A DNA stretch of 64,000 nucleotides from CAVYYW01 sp963772845 (GCA_963772845.1 CAVYYW010000016.1:124001-188000), one strand, 5' to 3'. Shown: positions 7,615 to 17,837, counted from the stretch's first letter. Notes: generated from the sequence alone by a model not told the origin. Program-made: numbers and translations.

Positions 7615-8740
7615 TTGAAATTAGAATCCATTAAACTTGCCAATTTCCGAAATTATGATCGTTTATCACTGGAATTTAACGAATCAGTAAATGTTTTTCT
7701 CGGGGAAAATGCGCAAGGGAAAACCAATTTATTAGAAGCCATCTTCGTTTTGGCCATGGCTAAATCCCATCGGACACCAAATGATAAAGAATTAATCAAA
7801 TGGGACGAAGATTATGGTAAAATAGAAGGTAGATTAAAAAAGAAAAACGGCAGTCTTCCTTTGGAATTAATTCTTTCGAAAAAAGGTAAAAAAGTTAAAA
7901 TTAATCATTTAGAGCAGCGCAAGCTGAGTCAGTATGTCGGAGCATGCAATGTGGTCATGTTTGCTCCGGAGGATTTAAATCTGGTAAAGGGAAGTCCAAG
8001 CCAGCGGCGCCGCTTTATTGACATGGAGATCGGGCAAATACAGCCGGTCTATATTCATGATTTGGGGCAATATCAAAAGGTGCTGCAGCAAAGAAATGCC
8101 CTTTTAAAAGAACGTCATAAGCGGAATCAGGCAAGTGAAGCAATGCTGGATATCTTAACGGAACAGCTAGATTGACCTTGCGGCTGATATTATTGTTCGG
8201 CGGTTCCGTTTTATTATATTACTCCGTCAGTGGGCTCAGCCGATTCATTCCAGTATCAGCAGGGGGCTTGAAGACCTTTCTTTGATTTACAAGTCCAAGG
8301 CTTCTCAGGTATCAGAAGAGATGGATGTGTCAAAGCTAAAAGAAATATATGGAAAAGTATTTCAGGCAGCCCGTGACAGGGAATGGGATCGTGGAATGAC
8401 TCTTTATGGGCCGCATCGGGACGATTTGCTGTTTCAAGTGAACAATCGGGATGTCCAGGTTTATGGCTCACAGGGGCAGCAACGCACCACGGCACTTTCT
8501 TTAAAGCTTGCTGAAATTGAATGCATTAAGAGCGAGGTAGGGGAATATCCCATTTTATTGCTCGATGATGTGTTAAGTGAGCTTGATGACTACCGTCAGA
8601 CTCATTTGCTGCAAACCTTTCAGGAAAAAGTGCAAACCTTTGTAACAACAACCAGTGTGGAAGGACTTGATCATGAAATGTTAAAAAATGCAGCATCCTT
8701 TCACGTGGAAAAAGGTGAAATTACCCTGATGACCGATTGA
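7615..8740 (+). pseudogene. recF: DNA replication/repair protein RecF (single-base frameshift)
   Basis: RecF is an SMC-like ABC ATPase that helps RecO/RecR load RecA at gaps. It starts at TTG 7615 after GGAGGG. The first frame gives Walker A GENAQGKTN (about 30-38) and KGSPSQRRRFIDMEI, then stops after LTEQLD at 8175. The next frame resumes at once with IDLAADIIVRRF and QWAQPIHSSISRGLEDLSL, and carries the signature YGSQGQQRTTALSLKL and Walker B ILLLDDVLSELDDYRQ to 8740. One extra base in CTAG at 8167-8170 explains this. Total length of about 374 codons is normal. Both halves are fully conserved, so I suspect a sequencing error. Confidence 0.9.
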
Positions 8741-8749
8741 GGTGGGACT

Positions 8750-9004
8750 ATGTTTATCCATTTAGGAGAAGATACGATTATTCGTGCCAGTGAGGTAATA
8801 GCAATCTATGATTACGCTCAACTAATGGCTTCAGAAATAAATCTGTCCCTCGTTGCGCATTTGATAGATCCAATGGATGAGGAACAGCAGAAAATGATAA
8901 AATCTATCGTGATGACAGACAGCGGTCTATTCCTTTCCCCTTTTTCTCCAGCAACATTAAAACGTCGCTCGCAAACAACCATGACGAATGTCATGTTAAG
9001 ATAG
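8750..9004 (+). CDS. remB: Extracellular matrix regulator RemB (YaaB)
   Basis: 84-residue DUF370-family protein, MFIHLGEDTIIRASEVIAIY at the start, matching B. subtilis YaaB/RemB in size and position between recF and gyrB. RemB contributes to activation of biofilm matrix genes. There is no catalytic motif. It starts 10 bases after recF and is followed by gyrB within about 50 bp. Confidence 0.9.
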   Translation: MFIHLGEDTIIRASEVIAIYDYAQLMASEINLSLVAHLIDPMDEEQQKMIKSIVMTDSGLFLSPFSPATLKRRSQTTMTNVMLR

Positions 9005-9051
9005 AATGTCAGGTGTGCTTTTAAGCACCTATTAAGGTCAGGTGAGTTTAA

Positions 9052-10983
9052 ATGGCAGAACAGCAAATTAATCAGCAAGCATACGATGAAAGCCAGATAC
9101 AGGTGCTTGAAGGTCTTGAAGCGGTCCGCAAAAGACCAGGGATGTATATTGGTTCTACTGGCATAAGAGGACTGCATCACCTTGTATGGGAAATTGTTGA
9201 TAATAGTATTGATGAAGCATTAGCGGGTTTCTGTGATGAAATTCGCGTCACCATAGAAGAAGATAACAGCATTACCGTGCAGGATAATGGCCGGGGGATC
9301 CCGGTTGGCATCCAGGAAAAAACAGGGCGTCCTGCTGTTGAAGTCATATTTACCGTTCTTCACGCCGGCGGCAAATTCGGCGGAGGCGGCTACAAAGTCT
9401 CAGGTGGTCTTCACGGTGTTGGCGCGTCGGTTGTTAATGCCCTTTCTGAAGAACTTTGGGTTAAAGTTTTCCGGGACGGCAACATTTATTACGAAGAATT
9501 CCGCCGCGGGGACATTTCTGAAGAACTCCATATTATTGGCGAACATGACGCAGATCAAAAAACAGGTACAATGATTCACTTTAAACCGGATCCTGAAATT
9601 TTCCAGGAAACCACTGTTTATGATTTTGATATTCTTGCTAACCGATTAAGAGAACAAGCTTTTCTTAACCGCGGAATTAAGGTTGTTATTGAAGACAAGC
9701 GTGAAGAAGGCAAAAAGGCTTCATATCATTATGAAGGCGGTATAAAGTCATATGTTGAGCATTTAAACCGCTCAAAAGACCCGATTCATGATGAACCAAT
9801 TTATCTAGAAGGCGAAAAGAACGGCATAACGGTTGAAATAGCCCTTCAGTATAACGAAGGCTTTTCAAGCCAGCTCTATACGTTTGCCAATAATGTTCAT
9901 ACCCATGAAGGTGGTACTCACGAATACGGCTTTAAAGTCGCGCTTACACGGGTTATTAATGATTACGCTAGAAAAAATCAGATCTTTAAAGAAAGTGATA
10001 CCAATCTTTCCGGCGAAGACGTACGTGAAGGGCTGACGGCGATTGTTTCCATTAAGCATCCCGATCCCCAATTTGAAGGTCAAACGAAAACAAAGCTAGG
10101 TAATTCCGAAGTAAGAAACATTACGGAATCCCTTTTTGCCGAAAAGTTCTCTAGATTTCTCTATGAAAATCCAAAGATAGCAAGAAAAATTGTCGAAAAA
10201 GGAACAATGGCTTCAAGAGCCCGGGCAGCTGCTAAAAAAGCCCGCGAGCTTACTCGCCGTAAAAGTGCGTTGGAAGTATCAGCATTGCCTGGTAAACTGG
10301 CAGATTGTTCATCAAAGGATGCTTCAATTTCTGAACTTTATATCGTTGAGGGTGACTCAGCGGGCGGTTCGGCGAAGCAGGGCCGTGACCGTCATTTCCA
10401 AGCTATTCTTCCCTTAAAAGGTAAAATCATAAATGTTGAAAAAGCCCGTCTTGATAAAATCCTGTCGAATGCAGAGATCCGGACGATTATTACGGCTCTA
10501 GGAACAGGTGTCAGCGAAGACTTCGATCTGTCGAAAGCCCGTTATCATAAAATTATTATCATGACGGATGCAGATGTTGACGGCGCGCATATCCGAACTT
10601 TATTATTAACCTTCTTTTACCGTTATATGCGGGAGGTTTTGGAAAAGGGCTATGTTTATATTGCTCAGCCGCCGCTTTACAAGGTGCAGCAGGGTAAAAA
10701 TATTGAGTACGCTTATAACGACCGTGAACAAGAGAAAATTCTTGAAGGTCTTTCTCAGACACCAAAACCTGTTATTCAGCGTTACAAAGGTTTGGGTGAA
10801 ATGAATCCAACACAATTATGGGAAACGACGATGGATCCTGATAATCGTCTTGTTCTTCAGGTTAGCCTGGATGACGCTATTGAGGCAGACAGCGTTTTTG
10901 AAATTTTAATGGGCGATAAAGTGGAACCGCGCCGTGATTTTATACAAGAAAATGCACAATACGTAAAAAATCTGGATATTTAA
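9052..10983 (+). CDS. gyrB: DNA gyrase subunit B
   Basis: ATPase subunit of the type IIA topoisomerase that introduces negative supercoils. 643 residues: a GHKL ATPase domain with EIVDNSIDEALAGFCDEI and DNGRGIPV near residues 40-85, a transducer, and a TOPRIM domain with YIVEGDSAGGSAKQGRDR and the metal-binding DADVDGAHIRTLLLTFFYR. The C-terminus ends RRDFIQENAQYVKNLDI as usual. ATG 9052 follows AGGTCAGGTGAG. Transcription probably continues into gyrA; only a weak hairpin (about 11003-11028, without a T-tract) lies between them. Confidence 0.98.
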   Translation: MAEQQINQQAYDESQIQVLEGLEAVRKRPGMYIGSTGIRGLHHLVWEIVDNSIDEALAGFCDEIRVTIEEDNSITVQDNGRGIPVGIQEKTGRPAVEVIFTVLHAGGKFGGGGYKVSGGLHGVGASVVNALSEELWVKVFRDGNIYYEEFRRGDISEELHIIGEHDADQKTGTMIHFKPDPEIFQETTVYDFDILANRLREQAFLNRGIKVVIEDKREEGKKASYHYEGGIKSYVEHLNRSKDPIHDEPIYLEGEKNGITVEIALQYNEGFSSQLYTFANNVHTHEGGTHEYGFKVALTRVINDYARKNQIFKESDTNLSGEDVREGLTAIVSIKHPDPQFEGQTKTKLGNSEVRNITESLFAEKFSRFLYENPKIARKIVEKGTMASRARAAAKKARELTRRKSALEVSALPGKLADCSSKDASISELYIVEGDSAGGSAKQGRDRHFQAILPLKGKIINVEKARLDKILSNAEIRTIITALGTGVSEDFDLSKARYHKIIIMTDADVDGAHIRTLLLTFFYRYMREVLEKGYVYIAQPPLYKVQQGKNIEYAYNDREQEKILEGLSQTPKPVIQRYKGLGEMNPTQLWETTMDPDNRLVLQVSLDDAIEADSVFEILMGDKVEPRRDFIQENAQYVKNLDI

Positions 10984-11068
10984 GTTCGTTTCAAAAAAGA
11001 AGAATCCCTGTATTAATTTCAGGGATCTTTAGGTTAAGTGACAGGGTTTGAGTTAGGAGGAGTAAGGG

Positions 11069-13597
11069 ATGACAGAGCAAGACCAATCAAGAGTCAGGCC
11101 GATTAATATCAGCACGGAAATGCGGACGTCTTTTTTAGACTATGCAATGAGTGTTATTGTCAGCCGGGCGCTCCCGGACGTAAGAGACGGTTTAAAACCC
11201 GTTCACCGGAGAATTTTATTCGCAATGAATGAACTGGGGATGACTTCAGATAAGGCCTATAAAAAGTCAGCAAGAATCGTAGGGGAAGTCATCGGTAAGT
11301 ATCACCCGCATGGTGATTCATCTGTTTATGAAACGATGGTCCGGATGGCCCAGGATTTCAGCTACCGGTATGAGCTTGTGGATGGCCACGGAAACTTCGG
11401 GTCCATTGACGGTGATTCCGCCGCAGCCATGCGTTATACAGAAGCGAGAATGTCTAAAATTACAATGGAAATGGTCCGGGATATTAAGAAGGACACCATT
11501 GATTACAAAGATAACTATGATGGATCTGAACAAGAGCCTGTCGTTATGCCGGCACGTTTCCCGAATCTTCTTGTAAACGGGGCATCAGGAATTGCTGTCG
11601 GTATGGCAACCAATATCCCTCCTCATCAGCTCGGTGAAATTATTGACGGCATTCTTGAAATCAGCAGAAACCCTGAAGTCAGCATTTCTGAGCTGATGGA
11701 AATTATCCCAGGTCCGGACTTTCCGACAGCGGGACAGATTCTTGGACGTGAAGGGATCCGCAAAGCTTATCATACCGGCCGCGGATCAATTATCCTAAGG
11801 GCGAAGGTTGAAATCGAGCAAAATGCCAGCGGAAAAGAAACGATTATTGTTACGGAATTGCCATATCAGGTCAATAAAGCACGCTTGATTGAGAGAATTG
11901 CAGAGCTTGTCCGTGATAAAAAAATTGAAGGCATTACAGATTTACGAGATGAGTCTGACCGGAATGGCATGCGGATTGTTATGGAAGTCCGCCGGGATTC
12001 AAATGCCAATGTTCTTTTAAATAATTTATATAAACATACAGCATTACAGACAAGCTTCGGAATTAATATTCTAGCTCTTGTGAATGGTCATCCGAAGGTT
12101 CTGAATCTAAAAGAATGTCTTGTCCATTATCTGGATCATCAGGTGGTGATCATCAGGCGCCGTACAGAGTATGAACTGAAGAAAGCGGAAGCCCGTGCGC
12201 ATATTCTTGAAGGATTAAGAATTGCTCTTGATCATCTTGATGAAGTGATTAAGCTGATCCGGCAATCACAAACAACAGATATCGCACGTGAAGGTCTAAT
12301 GAATACGTTCAGTCTGTCACATGAACAGGCTCAAGCGATCTTAGATATGCGTCTGCAGCGCTTAACAGGTCTTGAAAGAGATAAAATTGAAAATGAATAC
12401 AATGAACTTGTCGCTAGAATAGCTGAACTAAAAGCAATTCTTGCAGATGAAGAAAAAGTTCTCGAAATTATTCGTGAAGAGCTGACAGAAATCAAGGAAA
12501 AATTCAATGATAAAAGGCGTACAGAAATTACGGTAGGCTTTGATATGATTGAAGATGAAGACTTGATTCCTCGCGAAAATATTGTGATTACAGTCACGCA
12601 TAACGGATATGTGAAACGGATGCCTGTTGATACGTACCGAAGCCAGAATCGCGGCGGCCGCGGTATTCAGGGGATGGGGACGAATGAGAACGATTTCGTT
12701 GAACACCTGTTTATCACAAATACCCATCACTATGTCTTATTCTTTACGAATAAAGGTAAGGTCTACAGGTTGAAAGGCTATGAGGTTCCTGAGCTTGGCC
12801 GTACCGCCAAAGGGATTCCGATTATTAACCTTCTTCAAATTGAAAAAGACGAATACATTACCACGGTTTTCCCAATCGAAGACTTTACTGATGAAAATTA
12901 TTTGATTTTCATGACGAGAAAAGGGATTACTAAACGTACATCACTATCTGTCTTTTCAAGTATTCGCCGCGGCGGTTTATTCGCAATCAATGTCCGGGAT
13001 GAGGATGAATTGATGGCGGTCCGCTTAACAGATGGAACGAAGGAAATTCTGTTAGGAACGAAAAAGGGTCAGGCAATCCGTTTTAAAGAAACGGATGTCA
13101 GATCAATGGGCCGCACAGCAACGGGTGTAAAAGGAATTACACTAAGCGCTGATGATGAAGTCGTTGGAATGGGTATTGTCGAAGAAGATGAGGATATCCT
13201 GATCGTCTCTGAAAAAGGCGTCGGTAAAAGAACGGCTGTCGAAGAGTATCGAGTTCAGACACGCGGAGGAAAAGGAATCAGAACAACGACCCTTTCAGAA
13301 GATACGGGTGATTTGATTGCGCTTCGCATGGTAAGTGAACAAGAGGACCTTATGGTGATTACAGCTAGCGGTATTATTATGAGAACCTCTATTTCAGGTA
13401 TTTCTCGTTATGGCCGTTATGCCAGAGGTGTTAAACTGATCAACCTTGGGGATCAGGATCAGGTGGCAACCATTGCACGTGTACCGAAAGATGAAGAAGA
13501 AGAACTCCCAGGTGATCTGGTTGAAGAATCTGAAGAAATTACAGAAACCCAGACTGAACCTGAATCAAATGAACCAGATTCAGATCCGGAAGAATAA
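11069..13597 (+). CDS. gyrA: DNA gyrase subunit A
   Basis: DNA breakage-reunion subunit. 842 residues with the active-site tyrosine at 123 (AAAMRYTEAR), the quinolone-resistance region HPHGDSSVYE with wild-type Ser84 and Glu88, and a C-terminal beta-pinwheel whose GyrA box is QNRGGRGIQGM. The acidic C-terminal tail (rich in Glu, Asp, Pro) is normal for Bacillus. A good GGAGGAG precedes ATG 11069. A strong terminator follows, so the recF-remB-gyrB-gyrA run ends here. Confidence 0.98.
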   Translation: MTEQDQSRVRPINISTEMRTSFLDYAMSVIVSRALPDVRDGLKPVHRRILFAMNELGMTSDKAYKKSARIVGEVIGKYHPHGDSSVYETMVRMAQDFSYRYELVDGHGNFGSIDGDSAAAMRYTEARMSKITMEMVRDIKKDTIDYKDNYDGSEQEPVVMPARFPNLLVNGASGIAVGMATNIPPHQLGEIIDGILEISRNPEVSISELMEIIPGPDFPTAGQILGREGIRKAYHTGRGSIILRAKVEIEQNASGKETIIVTELPYQVNKARLIERIAELVRDKKIEGITDLRDESDRNGMRIVMEVRRDSNANVLLNNLYKHTALQTSFGINILALVNGHPKVLNLKECLVHYLDHQVVIIRRRTEYELKKAEARAHILEGLRIALDHLDEVIKLIRQSQTTDIAREGLMNTFSLSHEQAQAILDMRLQRLTGLERDKIENEYNELVARIAELKAILADEEKVLEIIREELTEIKEKFNDKRRTEITVGFDMIEDEDLIPRENIVITVTHNGYVKRMPVDTYRSQNRGGRGIQGMGTNENDFVEHLFITNTHHYVLFFTNKGKVYRLKGYEVPELGRTAKGIPIINLLQIEKDEYITTVFPIEDFTDENYLIFMTRKGITKRTSLSVFSSIRRGGLFAINVRDEDELMAVRLTDGTKEILLGTKKGQAIRFKETDVRSMGRTATGVKGITLSADDEVVGMGIVEEDEDILIVSEKGVGKRTAVEEYRVQTRGGKGIRTTTLSEDTGDLIALRMVSEQEDLMVITASGIIMRTSISGISRYGRYARGVKLINLGDQDQVATIARVPKDEEEELPGDLVEESEEITETQTEPESNEPDSDPEE

Positions 13598-13619
13598 AGC
13601 AATGACATCTTAGAGAAGA

Positions 13620-13651
13620 GGGAATCAAGGCAACTGCTTGATTCCCTTTTT
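13620..13651 (+). terminator. Terminator after gyrA
   Basis: GGGAATCAAG and CTTGATTCCC form a perfect 10-bp stem with a 7-base loop (13620-13646), followed by TTTTT. Confidence 0.92.
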
Positions 13652-13710
13652 GAAGAAAAATTTAAAAGAGCAACGAGTCGATGAGAGTGATTTATGTCTT
13701 TCGGAGAATT

Positions 13711-14104
13711 CGGGTACTTACGCTTTTATTATATCCAGCTTCAGTACCCAACTCCTCGGGGTCACTTCGATATTCTTACAAAAGTGAAAGAGCCACTTTC
13801 TTAGAATGCCATGTGCTCCTGTGTCTGCTCGGAGCTTAAGCGGGTTCTTACGCTTTTATTGATATCCAGCTTCAGTACCCAACTCCTCGGGGTCACTTCG
13901 ATATTCTTACAAAAGTGAAAGAGCCACTTTCTTAGAATATCTCCAGTGCCTGTCGGAGTTTAACGGGTACTTACGCTTTTATTATATCCAGCTTCAGTAC
14001 CCAGCTCCTCGGGGTCACTTCGATATTCTTACAAAAGTGAAAGAGCCACTTTCTTAGAATATCTCCAGTGCCTGTCGGAGTTTAACGGGTACTTACGCTT
14101 TTAG
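13711..14104. repeat. Three tandem copies of a ~122-130 bp structured intergenic repeat
   Basis: Units begin with CGGGTACTTACGCTTTTA-type sequence at 13711, 13841 and 13964, with a fourth partial start at 14086. Units are about 130, 123 and 122 bp and nearly identical; each contains CAGTACCCAACTCCTCGGGG (or a one-base variant) and AAGTGAAAGAGCCACTT. Internal arms GGGTACT/AGTACCC and AAGTG/CACTT allow stem-loops. The style matches non-coding repeats common in Bacillaceae. In B. subtilis an rrn operon (rrnO) occupies this gyrA-yaaC interval; here there is only the repeat array. Confidence 0.85.
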
Positions 14105-14120
14105 TGAGGGAGGGGAATGT

Positions 14121-15222
14121 ATGAAGGTTAATTGTGAAGATCTGATTGAGGGCTGTGTGTTGCTTAAAGATGTGTCTGTACGGGCTTTGCAGCCTTTAAT
14201 GCTTGCTAATACCGTATTAACACAGGAGAATATTGATTTTCTTAATGCTTTTGAAATACAGGAAGTTGATGTGAAAAATACTTTGTCGAATGGGATGGCC
14301 TTTCAGTACGAAGCAAAAAGCCGATCGTCTAAAAATGAGAACAATCTGCCTTCTGATGGAGATTTGGAATTTAATGTTCAATTTAGACAGGCTGTGAAAG
14401 GTTATCAGAAGCTTTATCAAGGCTGGAAAAATGGTCTGCCTGTTCAAATCCTGCAGATAAAACAAACCATCCTTCCGTTAATTAAGCTCATGAGGACGGA
14501 TAAATATGTTTTGAAGGCTTTTCAAGCCATTAATACGATAAAAGAACACGGGACTGCCGCAGTGGTGACAGCTGCTCTTTCAGCCTTCTTTGCCCGTAAA
14601 CAAGGCATGAATGAGGGAGATATTCTCCAGCTGGGAATGGCTGGCCTGCTGCTGGATTGCGGAATGGCAAAGCTTCCTGAAGGTATTTTGGCAACGGTTC
14701 ATCAATCGGAGGACTCTCAAAAAGAATATCGTCAGCACCCTGTTCATGGGTATCGGATGCTTAAAGAACTGAAAGTCATTCAGGAAGGGGTGCTTCTCAG
14801 TGTCCTGCAGCATCATGAACGAATTGACGGGAACGGATTTCCATTGAAATTAAATGGCGTTCAGATGCATCCTTATGCAAAGCTGGTTGCAGTGATTGAT
14901 CACTATGCCTCTTGCTGTCAGGAACATGAATGGCAGTCTGCAGAACTCCCTATGAAGGCTTTTACATATATTCAAAAAGAACCCCCAGGAAAGCTGGAAA
15001 AGCCTCTAGCTTCAGGCATTTATTTATGAAGGGATGCAGCTGATCATAGGTGAAACCGTTAAGTTATCTAATGGGGATCAGGGAGAAATTATGTTTGTAC
15101 CTGAAAATACACCCCATTCACCTTATATTACCCTTCAAAATCAAGCAGTGCTCACCCTTGAAAGTGAACCTGGGATTTGGGTGGAGAACCTCACTAAAAA
15201 TAAACCGTTACCCGCTAAATAA
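14121..15222 (+). pseudogene. HD-GYP-like signalling protein with degenerate HD motif (single-base frameshift)
   Basis: About 366 codons. The main frame (14121-15029) holds an N-terminal region and an HD-GYP-like domain. The hallmark His-Asp is replaced (GLLLDCGMAKLPE in place of GLLHDIGK), while HPVHGYRML and QHHERIDGNGFP (HHE and a GYP variant) remain. The C-terminal piece continues in the next frame as LQAFIYEGMQ and IIGETVKLSNGDQGEI to 15222. Removing one base from CTAG near 15006-15009 restores the reading. Canonical HD-GYP proteins hydrolyse cyclic-di-GMP; loss of the HD His suggests a sensor or inactive form. Its 3' end overlaps yaaC, which is convergent. Confidence 0.75.
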
Positions 15223-15921
15223 ATGCTTGGAAATGAGTTCCGGTATTTGGCTTGGACTGATTACCAGTAGCTCCAAAATCAGAATGTGCTCCCGGGTGGA
15301 TCCTTGCAAGCCTTGTTCATACCACCATTCTGTTTCATATCTGCTGATCATGCTTAAATGGTACAGTAAACAATAATAAACAAGAAGTTCCGGAAAAGGG
15401 GTGCCAGGCACCTCTTTTTTATTTCCATAAAGTTTTTTAACCATTGGAGTTATAGACGGTAATGAGTGCATAAGTTCCCGAACTAATAATACCTTTCCTT
15501 CAACAGGTTTCATGTGAAACATCAGCTTGGCTGATTCAGGAAACAAACCATTCTTTTGAATCTTTACGCTGTCATTAAGATAATGAAAATGTTGCTTTTT
15601 CCTTTTTCGGGTTGATAGACCATGCGCAAGCATTGCGCTTGATAATGGATAATCTGGCTGCCGGATAAGAAGAGCGGCTTTAATAAGCTGAGCAAGACCG
15701 TAAAAGAGCAGGAGCGGTCTCAAACTTAGAGGTGTGGCGGCAGCACTGGTGATATGGGCAGCGCCATGTGTAAGATAATGACTAAAGCGCACACTGTTAT
15801 GGTAGCCTTTTTCTTTAGCGTTGGGAATATGTTCATTTTCGTACTGTTTCGTTAGCAAATCCCTGCAATAATCCAATGATTGGTAAGGCAGGAAATCATG
15901 CCATGGGTCGCTCGTGACCAT
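15208..15921 (-). CDS. yaaC: YaaC family protein
   Basis: 237-residue protein of unknown function placed, as in B. subtilis, between the gyrA region and guaB on the opposite strand. The N-terminal half (DPWHDFLPYQSLDYCRDLLT and SVRFSHYLTHGAAHITSAA) and the C-terminal ELLVYYCLLYHLSMISRYE with EWW match the YaaC pattern as I know it. The family is usually a little over 300 residues, so this copy seems to lack roughly 75 residues between LPSITPMVKKLYG and the C-terminal helices, with no frameshift. ATG 15921 follows AGAGGTGAAACC. No enzymatic motif is recognised. Confidence 0.75.
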   Translation of the reverse strand: MVTSDPWHDFLPYQSLDYCRDLLTKQYENEHIPNAKEKGYHNSVRFSHYLTHGAAHITSAAATPLSLRPLLLFYGLAQLIKAALLIRQPDYPLSSAMLAHGLSTRKRKKQHFHYLNDSVKIQKNGLFPESAKLMFHMKPVEGKVLLVRELMHSLPSITPMVKKLYGNKKEVPGTPFPELLVYYCLLYHLSMISRYETEWWYEQGLQGSTREHILILELLVISPSQIPELISKHLFSG

Positions 15922-16049
15922 GGTTTCACCTCTCTTTATTTTTTGAATACTGAGACATCAGCGGTTTCCTTGACAGTAGTTTAACCAATTGGTACGCTTA
16001 CAATAAATTTTTGCCTTGAACCAAAAAAGTCATAAAATGAGGTGACAAA

Positions 16050-17507
16050 ATGTGGGAAGATAAATTCAAAAAGGAATCTCTGACATTCGATGATGTGCTC
16101 TTGATTCCTGCCAAGTCAGATGTACTGCCAAAAGACGTATCACTGCAAACGTCGTTAAGTAAGCGAGTTAAGCTGAATATTCCAATTATCAGTGCCGGAA
16201 TGGATACTGTTACTCAGGCAGAGATGGCGATTGGAATGGCCCGCCAAGGCGGACTGGGTATTATTCACAAAAACATGTCTATTGAAGAGCAGGCCGAACA
16301 AGTGGATAAGGTTAAACGTTCTGAAAGCGGCGTAATTACGAATCCGTTTTTCTTAACGCCTGAAAATCAGGTTTATGATGCTGAACATTTGATGGGAAAA
16401 TACCGTATTTCTGGTGTTCCAATCGTTAATGAAAACCAGCACCTCGTGGGAATATTAACGAATCGCGATCTCCGTTTTGTCCATGATTATTCCATTAAAA
16501 TTAGTGAAGTCATGACAAAGGAAAACCTCATTACAGCTCCAGTCGGCACAACGCTAAACGATGCTGAACACCTTCTTCAAAAGCATAAGATCGAAAAGCT
16601 TCCACTGGTCGATGAAGAAGGCGTGCTTAAAGGTCTTATTACAATTAAAGACATTGAAAAAGTTATTGAGTTCCCTAACTCAGCAAAAGATGAACAGGGA
16701 CGACTATTAGTCGGGGCTGCAGTCGGCGTCACTGCTGATGCACTGATTCGTACCGAAAAGCTTGTGAATTCAGGTGCTGATGCGATTGTTATAGATACAG
16801 CTCACGGTCATTCACAAGGTGTACTTGATAAGATTAGTGAAATCAGGGAAGCTTTCCCTGAACTGACTATTATTGCAGGGAACGTTGCCACACCTGAAGG
16901 AACCAAAGCGTTAATCGAAGCTGGCACAGATGTTGTAAAGGTGGGCATTGGTCCAGGTTCAATTTGTACAACCCGAGTGGTTGCAGGAGTGGGTGTTCCA
17001 CAAATTTCTGCAATTTATGATTGTGCTACAGAAGCCAGAAAACATAATGTCTCAATTATTGCCGATGGCGGAATCAAATACAGCGGTGAAATTGTTAAGG
17101 CCCTTGCTGCAGGCGGTCATGCTGTTATGCTTGGAAGTTTATTGGCTGGTGTGGATGAAAGTCCTGGAGAAAAAGAGATCTATCAAGGACGTCAGTTTAA
17201 GGTATATCGTGGAATGGGTTCAGTTGGTGCAATGGAACAAGGCAGTAAAGACCGGTATTTCCAAGAAGATCAAAAGAAGCTTGTACCTGAGGGCATTGAA
17301 GGGCGCGTTCCTTACAAAGGCATGCTAAGTGACACGATTCATCAATTATTAGGTGGTCTCCGCTCAGGAATGGGTTATTGCGGAACAGCTTCTATTGATG
17401 ATCTGCGCGAAAAGGCAATGTTTACAAGGATTACGAATGCCGGCTTGAGAGAGAGCCACCCGCACGATGTTCAAATTACTAAAGAAGCACCGAATTATTC
17501 ATTATGA
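16050..17507 (+). CDS. guaB: IMP dehydrogenase
   Basis: Oxidises IMP to XMP with NAD+, the committed step of GMP synthesis. 485 residues: a TIM-barrel core interrupted by two CBS domains (about 95-205, e.g. YRISGVPIVNENQHLVGILT), the catalytic-loop Cys in GPGSICTTRVVAGVGVPQ, and the flap region EGIEGRVPYKGM. ATG 16050 is preceded by AATGAGGTGACAAA. It is divergent from yaaC and followed by about 330 bp with no convincing gene before dacA. Confidence 0.98.
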   Translation: MWEDKFKKESLTFDDVLLIPAKSDVLPKDVSLQTSLSKRVKLNIPIISAGMDTVTQAEMAIGMARQGGLGIIHKNMSIEEQAEQVDKVKRSESGVITNPFFLTPENQVYDAEHLMGKYRISGVPIVNENQHLVGILTNRDLRFVHDYSIKISEVMTKENLITAPVGTTLNDAEHLLQKHKIEKLPLVDEEGVLKGLITIKDIEKVIEFPNSAKDEQGRLLVGAAVGVTADALIRTEKLVNSGADAIVIDTAHGHSQGVLDKISEIREAFPELTIIAGNVATPEGTKALIEAGTDVVKVGIGPGSICTTRVVAGVGVPQISAIYDCATEARKHNVSIIADGGIKYSGEIVKALAAGGHAVMLGSLLAGVDESPGEKEIYQGRQFKVYRGMGSVGAMEQGSKDRYFQEDQKKLVPEGIEGRVPYKGMLSDTIHQLLGGLRSGMGYCGTASIDDLREKAMFTRITNAGLRESHPHDVQITKEAPNYSL

Positions 17508-17837
17508 GTTATAAATAACAGGCTGTTAAACAGTCATTAAATCGTCATAACTATCAAGATGCTCCGTTTTTTGAGATATTCAATTTCCCGGATGTTATAT
17601 TTGAATGCAGGCCTATCTTTTTAGCCATAAGAAAGCATAGGGTAGCGAATAATATAGCAAAAGGGTGAGTCTCTGAGCGGGGCATCTTTATTTATGATGC
17701 TGGCGTTCTCACTTACAGAAGAAGCAGCGATTAGACAGGTCTTTTGATGACTAGATTCAATCAAAGGCACATTTTCTTTATGTTTTTCGTGTGGTAAAAT
17801 AGCAATTGTGTGTGAAATTATTCGGAGGTGTAAGGTT

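Noticed and set aside
7151..7634. Several overlapping frames in the rlbA-recF gap
   Set aside because: They occur on both strands of a GC-rich repeat also found at 42.3 kb; no ribosome binding sites or family similarity.
13711..14104. Considered a CRISPR array
   Set aside because: Units are 122-130 bp with no short repeat/spacer alternation, and no cas genes are nearby.
17508..17837. Possible small gene or riboswitch between guaB and dacA
   Set aside because: Only a weak hairpin and a reverse-strand frame without ribosome binding site; no known riboswitch motif.
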